Of a stretch of 39,165 nucleotides of DNA, positions 23,419-33,254 are shown piece after piece. This DNA comes from an uncultured delta proteobacterium (GTDB lineage: Bacteria > Myxococcota_A > Polyangia > Haliangiales > Haliangiaceae): contig CAADGB010000437.1 of the NCBI GenBank assembly GCA_900696455.1, positions 1 through 39,165 on the forward strand, in the 5' to 3' direction. The position numbers and the translations under genes were made by a program. Positions within the stretch are counted from its first letter, which is position 1. Each line of letters opens with the position of its first letter. The notes below the pieces were generated by a model, which was given only the letters and a program-made list of their open reading frames with translations, was not told the DNA's origin and did not search any database.

Positions 23419-23436
23419 CGCCGGGGTGTCCCGGCG
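23419..23436. promoter_or_regulatory. Inverted repeat upstream of the rtcBA promoter, candidate RtcR site
   Basis: CGCCGGG-GTGT-CCCGGCG, seven-base perfect arms, 15 bases upstream of the -24 element. Its position fits an upstream activator site, though rather close to the promoter. A chance GC-rich hairpin cannot be ruled out. Confidence 0.35.
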
Positions 23437-23450
23437 TGCGCCTCCACGCC

Positions 23451-23466
23451 CGGCACGGCGCGTGCT
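23451..23466 (+). promoter_or_regulatory. Sigma-54 (-24/-12) promoter of rtcBA
   Basis: CGGCACG-GCGC-GTGCT matches the consensus TGGCACG-N4-TTGC[AT] with two differences. The invariant GG (23452-23453) and GC (23464-23465) are ten bases apart, as required. Transcription would start about 23477, five bases before the rtcB ATG. The divergent rtcR encodes a sigma-54 activator, which supports the call. Confidence 0.75.
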
Positions 23467-23481
23467 CCTGGGGCGCTCGCC

Positions 23482-24726
23482 ATGACGACGATGACGACCA
23501 AGACGACCTCGTACCAGGTGATCGACGTGCCGGGCGGCGTGCCCATCAAGGCGTGGACCTCGGGCGTGCCGTTCGAGGACGCGGCCAAGCAGCAGCTCGT
23601 CAACCTCGCGCGCCTGCCGTTCATCCACAAGTGGGTGGCGGTGATGCCCGACGTCCACCACGGCAAGGGCGCGACCGTCGGCAGCGTGATCCCGACCGTA
23701 GGCGCGATCGTCCCGGCGGCGGTCGGCGTCGACATCGGCTGCGGCATGATGGCGGTGCGGACCTCGCTCGGCGCGTCGGACCTGCCCGACGAGCTGCGCG
23801 GGCTGCGCGCGGCCATCGAGGCCGCGGTGCCCCACGGCCGCACCGACCACGGCGGCCCCGCCGACCGCGGCGCGTGGCACGACCTGCCGTCGGCCCACGC
23901 CGAGGCGTGGGCGGCGCTGCGCCCCGGCTACGAGGCGATCGTCGCCGACCATCCCCGGATCGGCCGCGGCGTCGACGCCCGACACCTCGGCACGCTCGGC
24001 ACCGGCAACCACTTCATCGAGGTCTGCCTCGACGAGGCCGACCGGGTGTGGGTGATGCTGCACTCGGGCTCGCGTGGTGTGGGTAACCGGATCGGCAGCT
24101 ACTTCATCGAGCTGGCCAAGCGCGAGCTGCGCCGCTGGTTCGTGAACCTGCCCGACGCCGATCTCGCCTACCTGCCGGAGGGCACGGCGCACTTCGCGCA
24201 CTACGTGCGGGCGGTGAGCTGGGCGCAGCGCTACGCCACCGTGAACCGCGAGCTGATGATGGGCGCGGTGCTCGGCGCGCTGGCGACCAGCGGCGTCCTG
24301 CCGGCGTTCTCGGCCGGGCTCGAGGCGGTGAACTGCCACCACAACTACGTGCGCAAGGAGCACCACCTCGGCGCCGACGTCTACGTGACCCGCAAGGGCG
24401 CGGTGCGTGCCGGCAAGGGCGAGCTGGGCATCATCCCCGGCAGCATGGGCGCGCGCAGCTACGTCGTGCGCGGCAAGGGTCACCGCGAGTCGTTCGAGAG
24501 CTGCAGCCACGGCGCGGGCCGCGCGATGTCGCGGGCCGAGGCGCGGCGGCGGTTCACGGTCGACGACCACGTAGCGGCGACCGCCGGGATCGAGTGCCGC
24601 AAGGACGCCGAGGTGATCGACGAGACCCCGGCGGCCTACAAGTCGATCGACCAGGTGATGGAGGCGCAGCGCGATCTGGTCGAGGTGGTGTACACGCTGC
24701 GCCAGGTCCTGTGCGTGAAGGGATGA
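23482..24726 (+). CDS. rtcB: RNA-splicing ligase RtcB
   Basis: 414 residues, the usual RtcB length. The enzyme joins a 2',3'-cyclic phosphate or 3'-phosphate RNA end to a 5'-hydroxyl end using GTP and Mn2+. Manganese and active-site residues are seen: C87 in VGVDIGCGMM, the H in VMPDVHHGKG, GTLGTGNHFIE, HSGSRGVG, and the guanylylated histidine H343 in SCSHGAGR. The shorter N-terminus (no intein, no archease gene nearby) is the usual bacterial form. The ATG is five bases from the predicted sigma-54 start, and the stop overlaps rtcA as ATGA. Role: repair of cleaved tRNA or other RNA under stress. Confidence 0.97.
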   Translation: MTTMTTKTTSYQVIDVPGGVPIKAWTSGVPFEDAAKQQLVNLARLPFIHKWVAVMPDVHHGKGATVGSVIPTVGAIVPAAVGVDIGCGMMAVRTSLGASDLPDELRGLRAAIEAAVPHGRTDHGGPADRGAWHDLPSAHAEAWAALRPGYEAIVADHPRIGRGVDARHLGTLGTGNHFIEVCLDEADRVWVMLHSGSRGVGNRIGSYFIELAKRELRRWFVNLPDADLAYLPEGTAHFAHYVRAVSWAQRYATVNRELMMGAVLGALATSGVLPAFSAGLEAVNCHHNYVRKEHHLGADVYVTRKGAVRAGKGELGIIPGSMGARSYVVRGKGHRESFESCSHGAGRAMSRAEARRRFTVDDHVAATAGIECRKDAEVIDETPAAYKSIDQVMEAQRDLVEVVYTLRQVLCVKG

Positions 24727-25760
24727 CGACCATGCTGACGATCGATGGCTCGCACGGCGAGGGCGGAGGCCAGCTCCTGCGCTCGTCCCTGGCCCTGGCC
24801 CTGGCCACCGCCCGCCCGGTCCGGATCGTCGCGATCCGGGCCGGCCGCGGCAAGCCCGGGCTGCTGCGCCAGCACCTCACCGCGGTCGAGGCGGCGGCGG
24901 CGCTGTCGGGCGCCACCGTCGAGGGCGCGCGGCTGGGCTCGCGCGAGCTCAGCTTCGCGCCGGGGCCGGTCCGCGCCGGCGCCTACCGCTTCGCGATCGG
25001 CTCGGCCGGCAGCGCGCTCCTGGTGGTGCAGGCGCTCCTGCCCGCGCTCCTGGTCAGCCCCGGCCGGTTCGAGCTGACGATCGAGGGCGGCACCCACAAC
25101 CCGGCGGCGCCGACCTACGACTACTTCGCGAAGGTGCTGGCGCCGCTCCTGGGCCGGCTGGGGGCGCGGCTCGAGGCGCGTCTCGACCGCGCCGGCTTCT
25201 ACCCGGCGGGCGGCGGCCGGCTGCGCGTGGTGGTCGACGGCGGTGGCCGGCTGGCGGCGCTCGACCTGCGCGCGCGGGGCGAGGTGCGGGCGCGGCGCGT
25301 GGTGGCGATCACCAGCGCCTTGCCCCGGCACGTCGGCGAGCGCGAGGTGGCGGCGGTCGCGGCCCACCTCGGCTGGGACGCCGCCGCCTGCGGCACGATC
25401 GAGGCCGTGCGCTCGCCCGGGCCCGGCAACGTGGTCTCGATCGAGATCGAGGCCGACCACGTCACCGAGCTGTTCGTCGGCTTCGGCGAGCGCGGGGTGC
25501 CGGCCGAGCGGGTGGCCGAGGGCGCGGCCGGCGCCGCCGCGGCCTGGCTGGCGGCCGGGGTGCCGGTGGGCGAGCACCTCGCCGATCAGCTCCTGGTGCC
25601 GCTGGCGCTGGGCGCGGGCGGTCGCTTCCGCACGGTCGCGCCGTCGCGCCACACCACGACCCAGATCGATCTCCTGCGCTGGTTCACCGGCGTCGAGGTG
25701 ACCGCGCGCGAGGAGGCGGGCGGGGCGTGGGAGCTGACGGTGCCGCCGGCCGCGCGCTGA
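24723..25760 (+). CDS. rtcA: RNA 3'-terminal phosphate cyclase
   Basis: 345 residues, normal for RtcA. It converts a 3'-phosphate RNA end to a 2',3'-cyclic phosphate using ATP, supplying substrates for RtcB. The N-terminal GSHGEGGGQLLRSSLALA is the family signature, GGTHNPAAPTYDYF and GFYPAGGGRL follow, and GEHLADQLLVPLAL precedes the catalytic histidine in PSRHTTTQIDLL. The ATG overlaps the rtcB stop by four bases; a second in-frame ATG nine bases on (24732) is a possible start. Confidence 0.96.
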   Translation: MTTMLTIDGSHGEGGGQLLRSSLALALATARPVRIVAIRAGRGKPGLLRQHLTAVEAAAALSGATVEGARLGSRELSFAPGPVRAGAYRFAIGSAGSALLVVQALLPALLVSPGRFELTIEGGTHNPAAPTYDYFAKVLAPLLGRLGARLEARLDRAGFYPAGGGRLRVVVDGGGRLAALDLRARGEVRARRVVAITSALPRHVGEREVAAVAAHLGWDAAACGTIEAVRSPGPGNVVSIEIEADHVTELFVGFGERGVPAERVAEGAAGAAAAWLAAGVPVGEHLADQLLVPLALGAGGRFRTVAPSRHTTTQIDLLRWFTGVEVTAREEAGGAWELTVPPAAR

Positions 25761-25833
25761 CGCCGCGAGGCGCGCCGCCCCGGGGCGTCCCGGCGTCGGG
25801 CGGCGCTCGCGTCCCCGCAGGGCGCACCGCGCG

Positions 25834-26442
25834 TCAGAAGCTCGAGCCGGGCTCGGTGAGGAACTCGAGCTCGTCGCCGGTCGAGGTCCGCTCGAGCACG
25901 GCGTTGCGGTGGGGGTAGCGGCCGAAGCGCTCGACGATCACGGCGTGGCGGCGGGCGTAGTCGGCGGCCCCGGCGAGGGCGGTGATCACCTCGGCGGGCG
26001 CGCCGGCCGTCACCGCCTCGGCGTGGAGCGCCTCGAAGCTGGCGACGCTCTCGCGCTGCACCTCCCGGTCCTCGGCGTGCATGAGCGGCATGCGCAGCAT
26101 GTAGCGCTCGAGCCACGACAGGGCGCGATCGTCGCCGCGGGCGAGGGCGGCGCGGCAGGTCGCCAGCGCCCGCCGGTCGTGGGCGAAGGCCGCGGCCGCG
26201 CCGCGGTGGAGGTTGCGCGGGAGCTGGTCGAGGACGACGACCAGGGCCAGCGCGCCGCGCGGCGTGGCCGTCCACCCGTCGAGCTCGCCGCGGCCCGCGG
26301 CGGCCACGAGGTCGCCGAAGCGCCGCCGCAGCTCGTCGTCGAACGCCGGGTCGCGGGTGAACCACCGCGCCTGCCGCTGCGCCACCGGCTCGTCGGCGCC
26401 GCCGAACCACACCGCCAGCACGTCGTCGATGAGAGGCTCCAT
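25834..26442 (-). CDS. DUF924 family protein
   Basis: 202 residues, helical and probably cytoplasmic. It shows the DUF924 features: VLAVWFGG near the start, RWFTRDPAFDDELRRRFGDL, LALVVVLDQLPRNLHRGAAAAFAHD, LERYMLRMPLMHAEDREVQ, and FGRYPHRNAVLER near the end. The family is TPR-like and has no known reaction. A TATCCT box is six bases before the ATG. It converges with rtcA across 73 bp. Confidence 0.93.
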   Translation of the reverse strand: MEPLIDDVLAVWFGGADEPVAQRQARWFTRDPAFDDELRRRFGDLVAAAGRGELDGWTATPRGALALVVVLDQLPRNLHRGAAAAFAHDRRALATCRAALARGDDRALSWLERYMLRMPLMHAEDREVQRESVASFEALHAEAVTAGAPAEVITALAGAADYARRHAVIVERFGRYPHRNAVLERTSTGDELEFLTEPGSSF

Positions 26443-26448
26443 CCCGCC

Positions 26449-26454
26449 AGGATA
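26449..26454 (-). promoter_or_regulatory. -10 box of the DUF924 gene, leaderless-type spacing
   Basis: TATCCT on the minus strand, six bases before the ATG at 26442. Confidence 0.45.
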
Positions 26455-26533
26455 CCGCGCGCGGCGCCGTGACCGAAGCCCGTCGCAAGCGCGCCGTCCC
26501 GGACGCAGCAGGCACCTCGACCCGGTCGGTGCT

Positions 26534-27598
26534 CTAGGCCCGGCCGCGCCGCTCGTCGCGCTGGCGCGCGTGCTCGAGCAGGAGGTGGGTGACGGAGTCG
26601 TCGAGCTCGTGCGCGCCCTCGGCGGCGCCGGCCGACAGCTCGAAGTGGCCGGCGGTCCAGTCGAGCACGCGCATCACGGTCGCGCGCGAGTCGTCGCGGC
26701 CGGCGGAGGCGCGGGCATGCACCAGGCGGCCGTCGACGAACGACAGCCAGACCACGGTCTGGTCGCGGGTCAGGCGCAGGACCCCGGTCTTGCGATCGTG
26801 CGCGAGCATCGTGAGCAGCGACGGCAGGCCGAGCTGCTCGACGGCCCCGCGCAGGAGCACGCGCTCGCCGTCGCGGCGGGCGACCCGGGCCAGGCGACGG
26901 GCGCGGAGCACGACCTCGAGCGTGGTGAAGGGCTTGGGCAGGACGTCGACCGCGCCTCGCTGCAGGGCCTCGAGCCGGACCAGATCGGTGGCGCGGTCGG
27001 TCATGACCATGACCGGGACCCCGGCCAGCTCGGGGTAGCGGCCGAGCTCGGTGAGGAGCGCCAGGCCGTCCATCACCGGCAGATCGCGGTCGGCCAGGAT
27101 GAGATCGGGATCGCGGCCGAGGGCGGCGCCCAGGGCCTCGAGGCCGTTGGCGGCGGTGGCGACGCGGAAGCCGGCGGCGCCGAGCGCGGTCGACAGCCGC
27201 TCGAGCATCCGGGTCTCGCCGTCGGCGACCACGACGCGCAACGCCTCGCCGTCGGCCTCGAGCGGGGCGCGCTGCGCCACCAGGCGGGCGAGCTCGGCGG
27301 CGAAGGCGCGGGCGTCGTCGTCGCGCGGCTCGCCGAGCGCGACGCCGACACCGGGCTGGCGACCGAGCTGGCGGGCCTCGTGGTCGCGCAGGGCGTGGAC
27401 CACGGTCGCGGTCGTGGTGAGGCGGACCCCGGCCGGCGAGAACGCCAGCTCGACCTCGGTGCCCACCGGCAGGGGCGCCGCCATGCGCAGGAACATGCCG
27501 AAAGGGGTGACGTCCTGCGACACCGCATGCACGGTGTGGCCGCGCGCGGTCAGCTCGACGGTGAGGTTGAGGACGATCCGGTCGGCGCGCCGCCGCAT
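26534..27598 (-). CDS. PilZ - receiver - DUF4388 signalling protein
   Basis: 354 residues in three domains. About 1-110 is PilZ, with the cyclic-di-GMP motifs R-x-x-x-R (R3-R7) and D-x-T-x-x-G (DVTPFG, 29-34). About 118-235 is a response-regulator receiver, with phospho-acceptor D170, acidic D125, T200 and K222. About 240-354 is DUF4388 (PATAN-type), with LLTMLAHDRKTGVLRLTRD and VVWLSFVDGRLVHARA. It has no output DNA-binding domain, so it probably couples phosphorylation and c-di-GMP to protein partners in motility or cell polarity, as DUF4388 proteins do in myxobacteria (inference). AAGGAG two bases before the ATG is a strong ribosome-binding site. No histidine kinase is adjacent. Confidence 0.9.
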   Translation of the reverse strand: MRRRADRIVLNLTVELTARGHTVHAVSQDVTPFGMFLRMAAPLPVGTEVELAFSPAGVRLTTTATVVHALRDHEARQLGRQPGVGVALGEPRDDDARAFAAELARLVAQRAPLEADGEALRVVVADGETRMLERLSTALGAAGFRVATAANGLEALGAALGRDPDLILADRDLPVMDGLALLTELGRYPELAGVPVMVMTDRATDLVRLEALQRGAVDVLPKPFTTLEVVLRARRLARVARRDGERVLLRGAVEQLGLPSLLTMLAHDRKTGVLRLTRDQTVVWLSFVDGRLVHARASAGRDDSRATVMRVLDWTAGHFELSAGAAEGAHELDDSVTHLLLEHARQRDERRGRA

Positions 27599-27644
27599 GA
27601 CTCCTTGCCGTACCCGGTTTTGCGGGCGCGCTCAAGCGCCATGA

Positions 27645-29315
<1,671 letters not shown>

Positions 29316-29321
29316 GCTCCG

Positions 29322-29327
29322 AGGCTA
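29322..29327 (-). promoter_or_regulatory. -10 box of the SpoIID-like gene, leaderless-type spacing
   Basis: TAGCCT on the minus strand, six bases before the ATG at 29315. Confidence 0.45.
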
Positions 29328-29402
29328 GGGAAGTCGGCGGGGCGGGGCAAAAAACCGACGGCCGGCGGCGAGGGGCGCGCGGTCCGCCGCGGTCCGCCGC
29401 GG

Positions 29403-29987
29403 TCAGGCCTCGCGGGCGGGGGTCGGCGCCGGGCCGCGGGCGATGAAGTGGAGGTTCATGAAGTTGATCGTGAAGTGCGCGGCGATGGCGCCGCCGAGAT
29501 CGCCGGTCAGGTGGACCAGCCCGCCGAAGACCACGCCCATCACCAGCGCCCACGCGGTCCACGGCAGGAAGCGCCGGCTGGGGCCGATGTGGAGGAGCCC
29601 GAACAGGATCGCCTGCGGCACCAGCCCCAGCCACGGCATGAGCGCGCCGCGAAAGAAGATCTCCTCGCCGACGCTCGACGCCACGGCGAGGAGGGCGATC
29701 TCGCGCCCGCTGAGATCGCCGAGCAGCGAGCGGAAGTCGTCGTGCAGGGCGCGGCCCCACGCCGAGCGCAACGTGATCTGGCGGCTGCCGTAGACCACCA
29801 GCAGGCCGACCGCCGCACCCAGGCGCGGCGACACCAGGTGCCACCAGCCGGGGCGGGCCTCGACCAGGCGGTAGACGTCGGCGTCGCCGCGGCCCGCCGA
29901 CAGCAGGAGGCCGCCCAGCGCGAGGGCGCCGTAGAGGCCGACGATCAAGGTCGCCCGGCTGTGCGGCGGTGCGGGGCGACCCTCCAT
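29403..29987 (-). CDS. CPBP family intramembrane metalloprotease
   Basis: 194 residues with about five membrane segments. The CAAX/Abi (CPBP) motifs are complete: E108-E109-x-x-x-R113 (GEEIFFRG), F-x-x-x-H133 (FGLLHIG) and H171-x-x-x-N175 (HFTINFMN). These glutamate and histidine residues bind the metal inside the membrane. The substrate is unknown; relatives process prenylated proteins or bacteriocins. The ATG at 29987 begins the conserved body; the longer open frame upstream is spurious. A CATAGT box is seven bases upstream. Confidence 0.92.
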   Translation of the reverse strand: MEGRPAPPHSRATLIVGLYGALALGGLLLSAGRGDADVYRLVEARPGWWHLVSPRLGAAVGLLVVYGSRQITLRSAWGRALHDDFRSLLGDLSGREIALLAVASSVGEEIFFRGALMPWLGLVPQAILFGLLHIGPSRRFLPWTAWALVMGVVFGGLVHLTGDLGGAIAAHFTINFMNLHFIARGPAPTPAREA

Positions 29988-29994
29988 CCTTTGT

Positions 29995-30000
29995 ACTATG
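29995..30000 (-). promoter_or_regulatory. -10-like box of the CPBP gene
   Basis: CATAGT on the minus strand, seven bases before the ATG at 29987; one base off TANNNT at its first position. Confidence 0.35.
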
Positions 30001-30056
30001 CACGATGTGAGCGAGCCCACCAACCCTGCTCGGGGTGTCGGCAGGTGCGGGTGGGG

Positions 30057-30062
30057 TAGGCT
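30057..30062 (+). promoter_or_regulatory. -10 box of the YkuD gene, leaderless-type spacing
   Basis: TAGGCT, six bases before the GTG at 30069; this favours the GTG over the ATG three codons later. Confidence 0.45.
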
Positions 30063-30068
30063 GGACGG

Positions 30069-30599
30069 GTGAGGCGCATGATCCTGCCGGTCGCCGTCGC
30101 GCTCCTCGTCGGGGCCGCGGGCGCCGCGCGCGCCGATGGCGATGGCGATGGCGATCGCGACGGCGCGGGCGAGGTGTGCGCGGGCGCCGAGGCCCGGATC
30201 GTCGTCGATAGCGTCGCGCGGACGCTGCCCCTGTGCGAGCGCGGCGCGGCGGTCGCGCGCCACGCGGTGGCGCTCGGCCGCGGCGGCGTCGGCAAGACCC
30301 GCGAGGGCGACGGCAAGACGCCGCTGGGGACGTATCCGCTCGGCGCGCCGCGGGCGTCGCGCGCGTACGACACGTTCATCCCCGTCGGGTATCCGACGGC
30401 GGCCGAGCGGGCGCGCGGCCTGACCGGCAGCGCGATCGGCGTGCATGGTCCCGATCGCCGGCTGCGCGCGCTGGGGCGGCTCGCGACCGCGGTCGGCTGG
30501 ACCCGCGGCTGCATCGCGGTCGGGTCGGACGCCGAGATCCGCGCGGTGGCGGCGTGGGTGCGGCGGCAGCGCGGCGCGCTATCGATCGAGATTCGATAG
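30069..30599 (+). CDS. L,D-transpeptidase (YkuD domain)
   Basis: 176 residues from a GTG. A signal peptide (about 1-22) is followed by a short Asp-Gly-Asp repeat encoded by GCGATG repeats (30136-30160). The YkuD domain spans about 42-176: VALGRGGVGKTREGDGKTPLGTYPLG near its start, H126 in GVHGPD, and catalytic C148 in GWTRGCIAVG. Such enzymes form 3-3 peptidoglycan cross-links or attach proteins to peptidoglycan, using the cysteine as nucleophile in the periplasm. It is divergent from the CPBP gene, with about 80 bp between them. Confidence 0.93.
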   Translation: MRRMILPVAVALLVGAAGAARADGDGDGDRDGAGEVCAGAEARIVVDSVARTLPLCERGAAVARHAVALGRGGVGKTREGDGKTPLGTYPLGAPRASRAYDTFIPVGYPTAAERARGLTGSAIGVHGPDRRLRALGRLATAVGWTRGCIAVGSDAEIRAVAAWVRRQRGALSIEIR

Positions 30600-30662
30600 C
30601 GATCCCAACGCGTTGCGTCGCCCACATCGGAGACTTCCCAGAAGTCATGTCCGTGGGCGATC

Positions 30663-30674
30663 TTACATGTGTAA
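30663..30674. promoter_or_regulatory. Small inverted repeat upstream of the lipase-fadL promoter
   Basis: TTACA-TG-TGTAA, five-base arms, about 43 bp upstream of the TAGATT box. It stands out because the flanks are otherwise GC-rich. It could bind a regulator; identity unknown. Confidence 0.3.
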
Positions 30675-30716
30675 CGCGGCGCGCAAAAACGCTGGTCAGT
30701 CCAATGTGAACCTGGG

Positions 30717-30722
30717 TAGATT
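30717..30722 (+). promoter_or_regulatory. -10 box of the lipase-fadL operon
   Basis: TAGATT with a 24-base gap to the ATG at 30747. A GGGAGG ribosome-binding site (30732-30737) lies in the leader, so this gene uses ordinary initiation, unlike many neighbours. Confidence 0.45.
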
Positions 30723-30746
30723 CGGCGCCGAGGGAGGGCTCTGCCC

Positions 30747-33254
30747 ATGCATCGTCACGCGCTCGCGCTCGCGCTCGTGTCGTGTCTGTGTCTGCCGGGA
30801 ATCGGCGGCTGCACGGCGTTCAGTCCGGACGAACCGCCCGCGGTGATCCACGCGCGCTTCGATCCGGACGCCAAGGTGATCCCGATGCCGTCGGACGTGC
30901 TGCGCGACGATCTCGCGGGCCGCCTCGACCTGCCCATCGACGACACGCTGACCGCGGCCGAGGCCGAGCTCTACGGCTACCTCAACACCCTCGACGGCTG
31001 GTCGAGCGCGTCGGCGGCCAAGGTCGAGTTCTCGGCGCCGATCGCGCCGGGCACGATCACCGACGAGACGCTGCAGATCTGGCGATGGGACACCACGCCG
31101 CGCCGGGTGACCGACGCCCGGGTCAGCGTGTCCGACGACGAGCGGACCGTCACGATCGACGCGCCGCGGGAGGGCTGGGAGCGCGGCGCGCAGTACGTGA
31201 TCATGCTGCGCGGCCGCGACGCCGGCGTCGAGGGCAAGCGGGGCGAGACCGTCGAGTGCGACGCCGCCTTCTACTTCCTGCGCCAGCGCGAGGCCCTCGA
31301 CACCGCCGAACATGCCCGCGCCTTCCCGGGCAACGACGCCGCCACCCGCGCCGACAACGCGCGCAAGCTCGAGGAGCTGCGGCAGGAGCTCCTGCCCCAC
31401 TTCGACTGGTTCGAGGCCGGCGGCGTGCCGCGGGCCGAGGTCGCCGCGCTGTGGCGGTTCACGGTGACGACCCGGGTCGAGCTGGCGATGGACAAGGCGT
31501 CGCAGCGCATGCCCTTGCCGATCCAGCTCGTGATCGATCCGGCCACCGGCAAGGTCGACCTGCCGGCGGCGGCGTGGGACTCCGAGATCGAGCGCGAGGC
31601 CAAGCGCCGCCTGCGCGCCTACGACGGCTTCGCGACCTCGGCCAACCTCCTCTTCGGCTTCACCGGGCCGGTCGACGCGGCGACGGTGACGCCGGCCACC
31701 GTGCAACTGTGGCGGCTGGGCGCGCCGCCGGTGCGCGAGCCGGCGGCGGTGCGGCTCATGGGCGACGGGCTCCACGTCGTCGTCACCCCCGAGCGTCAGC
31801 CCCTGGCCACCGGCACCGGCTACGCCGTGGTCGTGACCGAGGGCGTCCTCGACCGCGACGGCCGCCCGGTGGTGGCGATGCCGGTGGGGGCCCTGCTCAA
31901 GGCGCGGGCCGCGGTCGCCGCCGCCGGCGCGTCGCAGGTCGGGGTGGTCGCCGACGCCGACGCCCTGCGCCTCGAGGACGCCCGCGGTCGCGTCGGGCCG
32001 CTGCTCGATCAGCTCGGGCGCGACGGCGTGGTGGCGGCGTGGCCGTTCGTGACGATGCAGGTCAAGCCACGCCTCGACGAGATGGCGCGGCGGGCCGCCA
32101 CCGTGGGCGCGCCGACCGCGCCCGCCGACCTGGTCACGCGCACGCCGACCCAGGCCCTGGGCGACTTCCCGCTCGCGATCACCTCGCTGCTCAACGTCGA
32201 GCGCGTCGTGCACGGCACGATCGCCTCGCCGTACTACCTCGACGACGTGACCCGGGCGGTGCGCGCGGACGGCGGCCACCGCGTCGACCCCGTGGCGTTC
32301 ACGATGACCGTGCCCCGCAACCTGCCGGCCGGGCAGCCGGTGCCGGTCGTCATCTTCGGCCACGCCATCATGACCGAGCGCCGCTTCGTCATGGCCATCG
32401 GCGACGCGCTGGCCGCCCGGGGGTTCGCCGCGGTCTCGATCGACTTCCCGTACCACGGCACGCGCACGCGCTGCATCGCGGGCGGCCCGATCTCGGTGGT
32501 CAACCCGACCACCGGCGAGCTGACCTCGCTGCCGCCGTGCCAGAGCGGGACGACGTGCGACGAGCGGGGTCGCTGCGTCGACGCCAGCGGCCAGGGCAAC
32601 CACCTGAGCCAGTGGCCGCTGCTCAACTTCCCGGTGGCGTCGGGCGCGGCGTTCCTCGAGATCGAGCACATCGCCAACACCAAGGACCACTTCGACCAGG
32701 CCATGGTCGACCTGGGCGCGCTGGAGCGCTCGCTGCGGCAGGGCGACTGGAGCGGCGTGCTCGGGCGGCCGGTGGACCCCACGCGCATCCACTACGCCGG
32801 GCAGTCCCTGGGCGGGATCCTGGGCGCGACCTATCTGGCGCTCGCGCCCGACATCCGGCGCGCCGTGCTCAACGTGCCGGGCGCCGATCTCGTCGACATG
32901 TTCGACGCCTCGACCTGGTTCGGGCCCCAGGTCGATGGCTTCTTCACCCGCGAGGGCATCGCTCGCGACAGCTACGAGGGCCAGCGCTTCCTCGACGTCG
33001 CGCGCTGGATGATCGACGCGGTCGATCCCCACAACCTGGGCGAGGCCATCGGCGCGCGCGCGCTGATGATCCAGATGGCCACCCTCGACTTCATCATCCC
33101 CAACGACTACACCCGCACGCTCGAGCGGGTGACCGGGGCGCCGCGCCGCGACTACCTGGCGGAGCACGCCTTCCTGGTCATCCCCCTCGAGCCCGAGTTC
33201 GGTCGCGGCGGTCGCGACCTGGCGGCCTTCCTGGCCGGGGAGCTGACCCCATGA
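30747..33254 (+). CDS. Surface-type lipoprotein lipase/phospholipase, VolA-like
   Basis: 835 residues. The lipoprotein signal peptide ends at C22 (GIGGC). The N-terminal half is a beta-rich region with two Ig/'SbsA-like' stretches in which strands carry VEFSAPIAPGTITDETLQIWR and FTGPVDAATVTPATVQLWR, resembling the bacterial virulence-factor lipase N-terminal domain. The C-terminal half is an alpha/beta-hydrolase. It has an oxyanion-type VVIFGHAIMTER, nucleophile S687 in YAGQSLGG, and H807 in AEHAFLVIP near the end. In Vibrio, VolA is a surface lipoprotein lysophospholipase encoded beside fadL. Here the next gene is also a FadL porin, overlapping by four bases. The family name is inference from domain order plus context, so an unrelated esterase is possible. 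Confidence 0.82.
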   Translation: MHRHALALALVSCLCLPGIGGCTAFSPDEPPAVIHARFDPDAKVIPMPSDVLRDDLAGRLDLPIDDTLTAAEAELYGYLNTLDGWSSASAAKVEFSAPIAPGTITDETLQIWRWDTTPRRVTDARVSVSDDERTVTIDAPREGWERGAQYVIMLRGRDAGVEGKRGETVECDAAFYFLRQREALDTAEHARAFPGNDAATRADNARKLEELRQELLPHFDWFEAGGVPRAEVAALWRFTVTTRVELAMDKASQRMPLPIQLVIDPATGKVDLPAAAWDSEIEREAKRRLRAYDGFATSANLLFGFTGPVDAATVTPATVQLWRLGAPPVREPAAVRLMGDGLHVVVTPERQPLATGTGYAVVVTEGVLDRDGRPVVAMPVGALLKARAAVAAAGASQVGVVADADALRLEDARGRVGPLLDQLGRDGVVAAWPFVTMQVKPRLDEMARRAATVGAPTAPADLVTRTPTQALGDFPLAITSLLNVERVVHGTIASPYYLDDVTRAVRADGGHRVDPVAFTMTVPRNLPAGQPVPVVIFGHAIMTERRFVMAIGDALAARGFAAVSIDFPYHGTRTRCIAGGPISVVNPTTGELTSLPPCQSGTTCDERGRCVDASGQGNHLSQWPLLNFPVASGAAFLEIEHIANTKDHFDQAMVDLGALERSLRQGDWSGVLGRPVDPTRIHYAGQSLGGILGATYLALAPDIRRAVLNVPGADLVDMFDASTWFGPQVDGFFTREGIARDSYEGQRFLDVARWMIDAVDPHNLGEAIGARALMIQMATLDFIIPNDYTRTLERVTGAPRRDYLAEHAFLVIPLEPEFGRGGRDLAAFLAGELTP

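Noticed and set aside
23411..23440. Rho-independent terminator for rtcR upstream transcription
   Set aside because: The hairpin is GC-rich but has no T-tract and lies in a divergent promoter region.
30696..33167. 823-residue open frame opposite the lipase gene
   Set aside because: Arg/His/Gly/Asp-rich shadow. The sense strand has a signal peptide and catalytic motifs.
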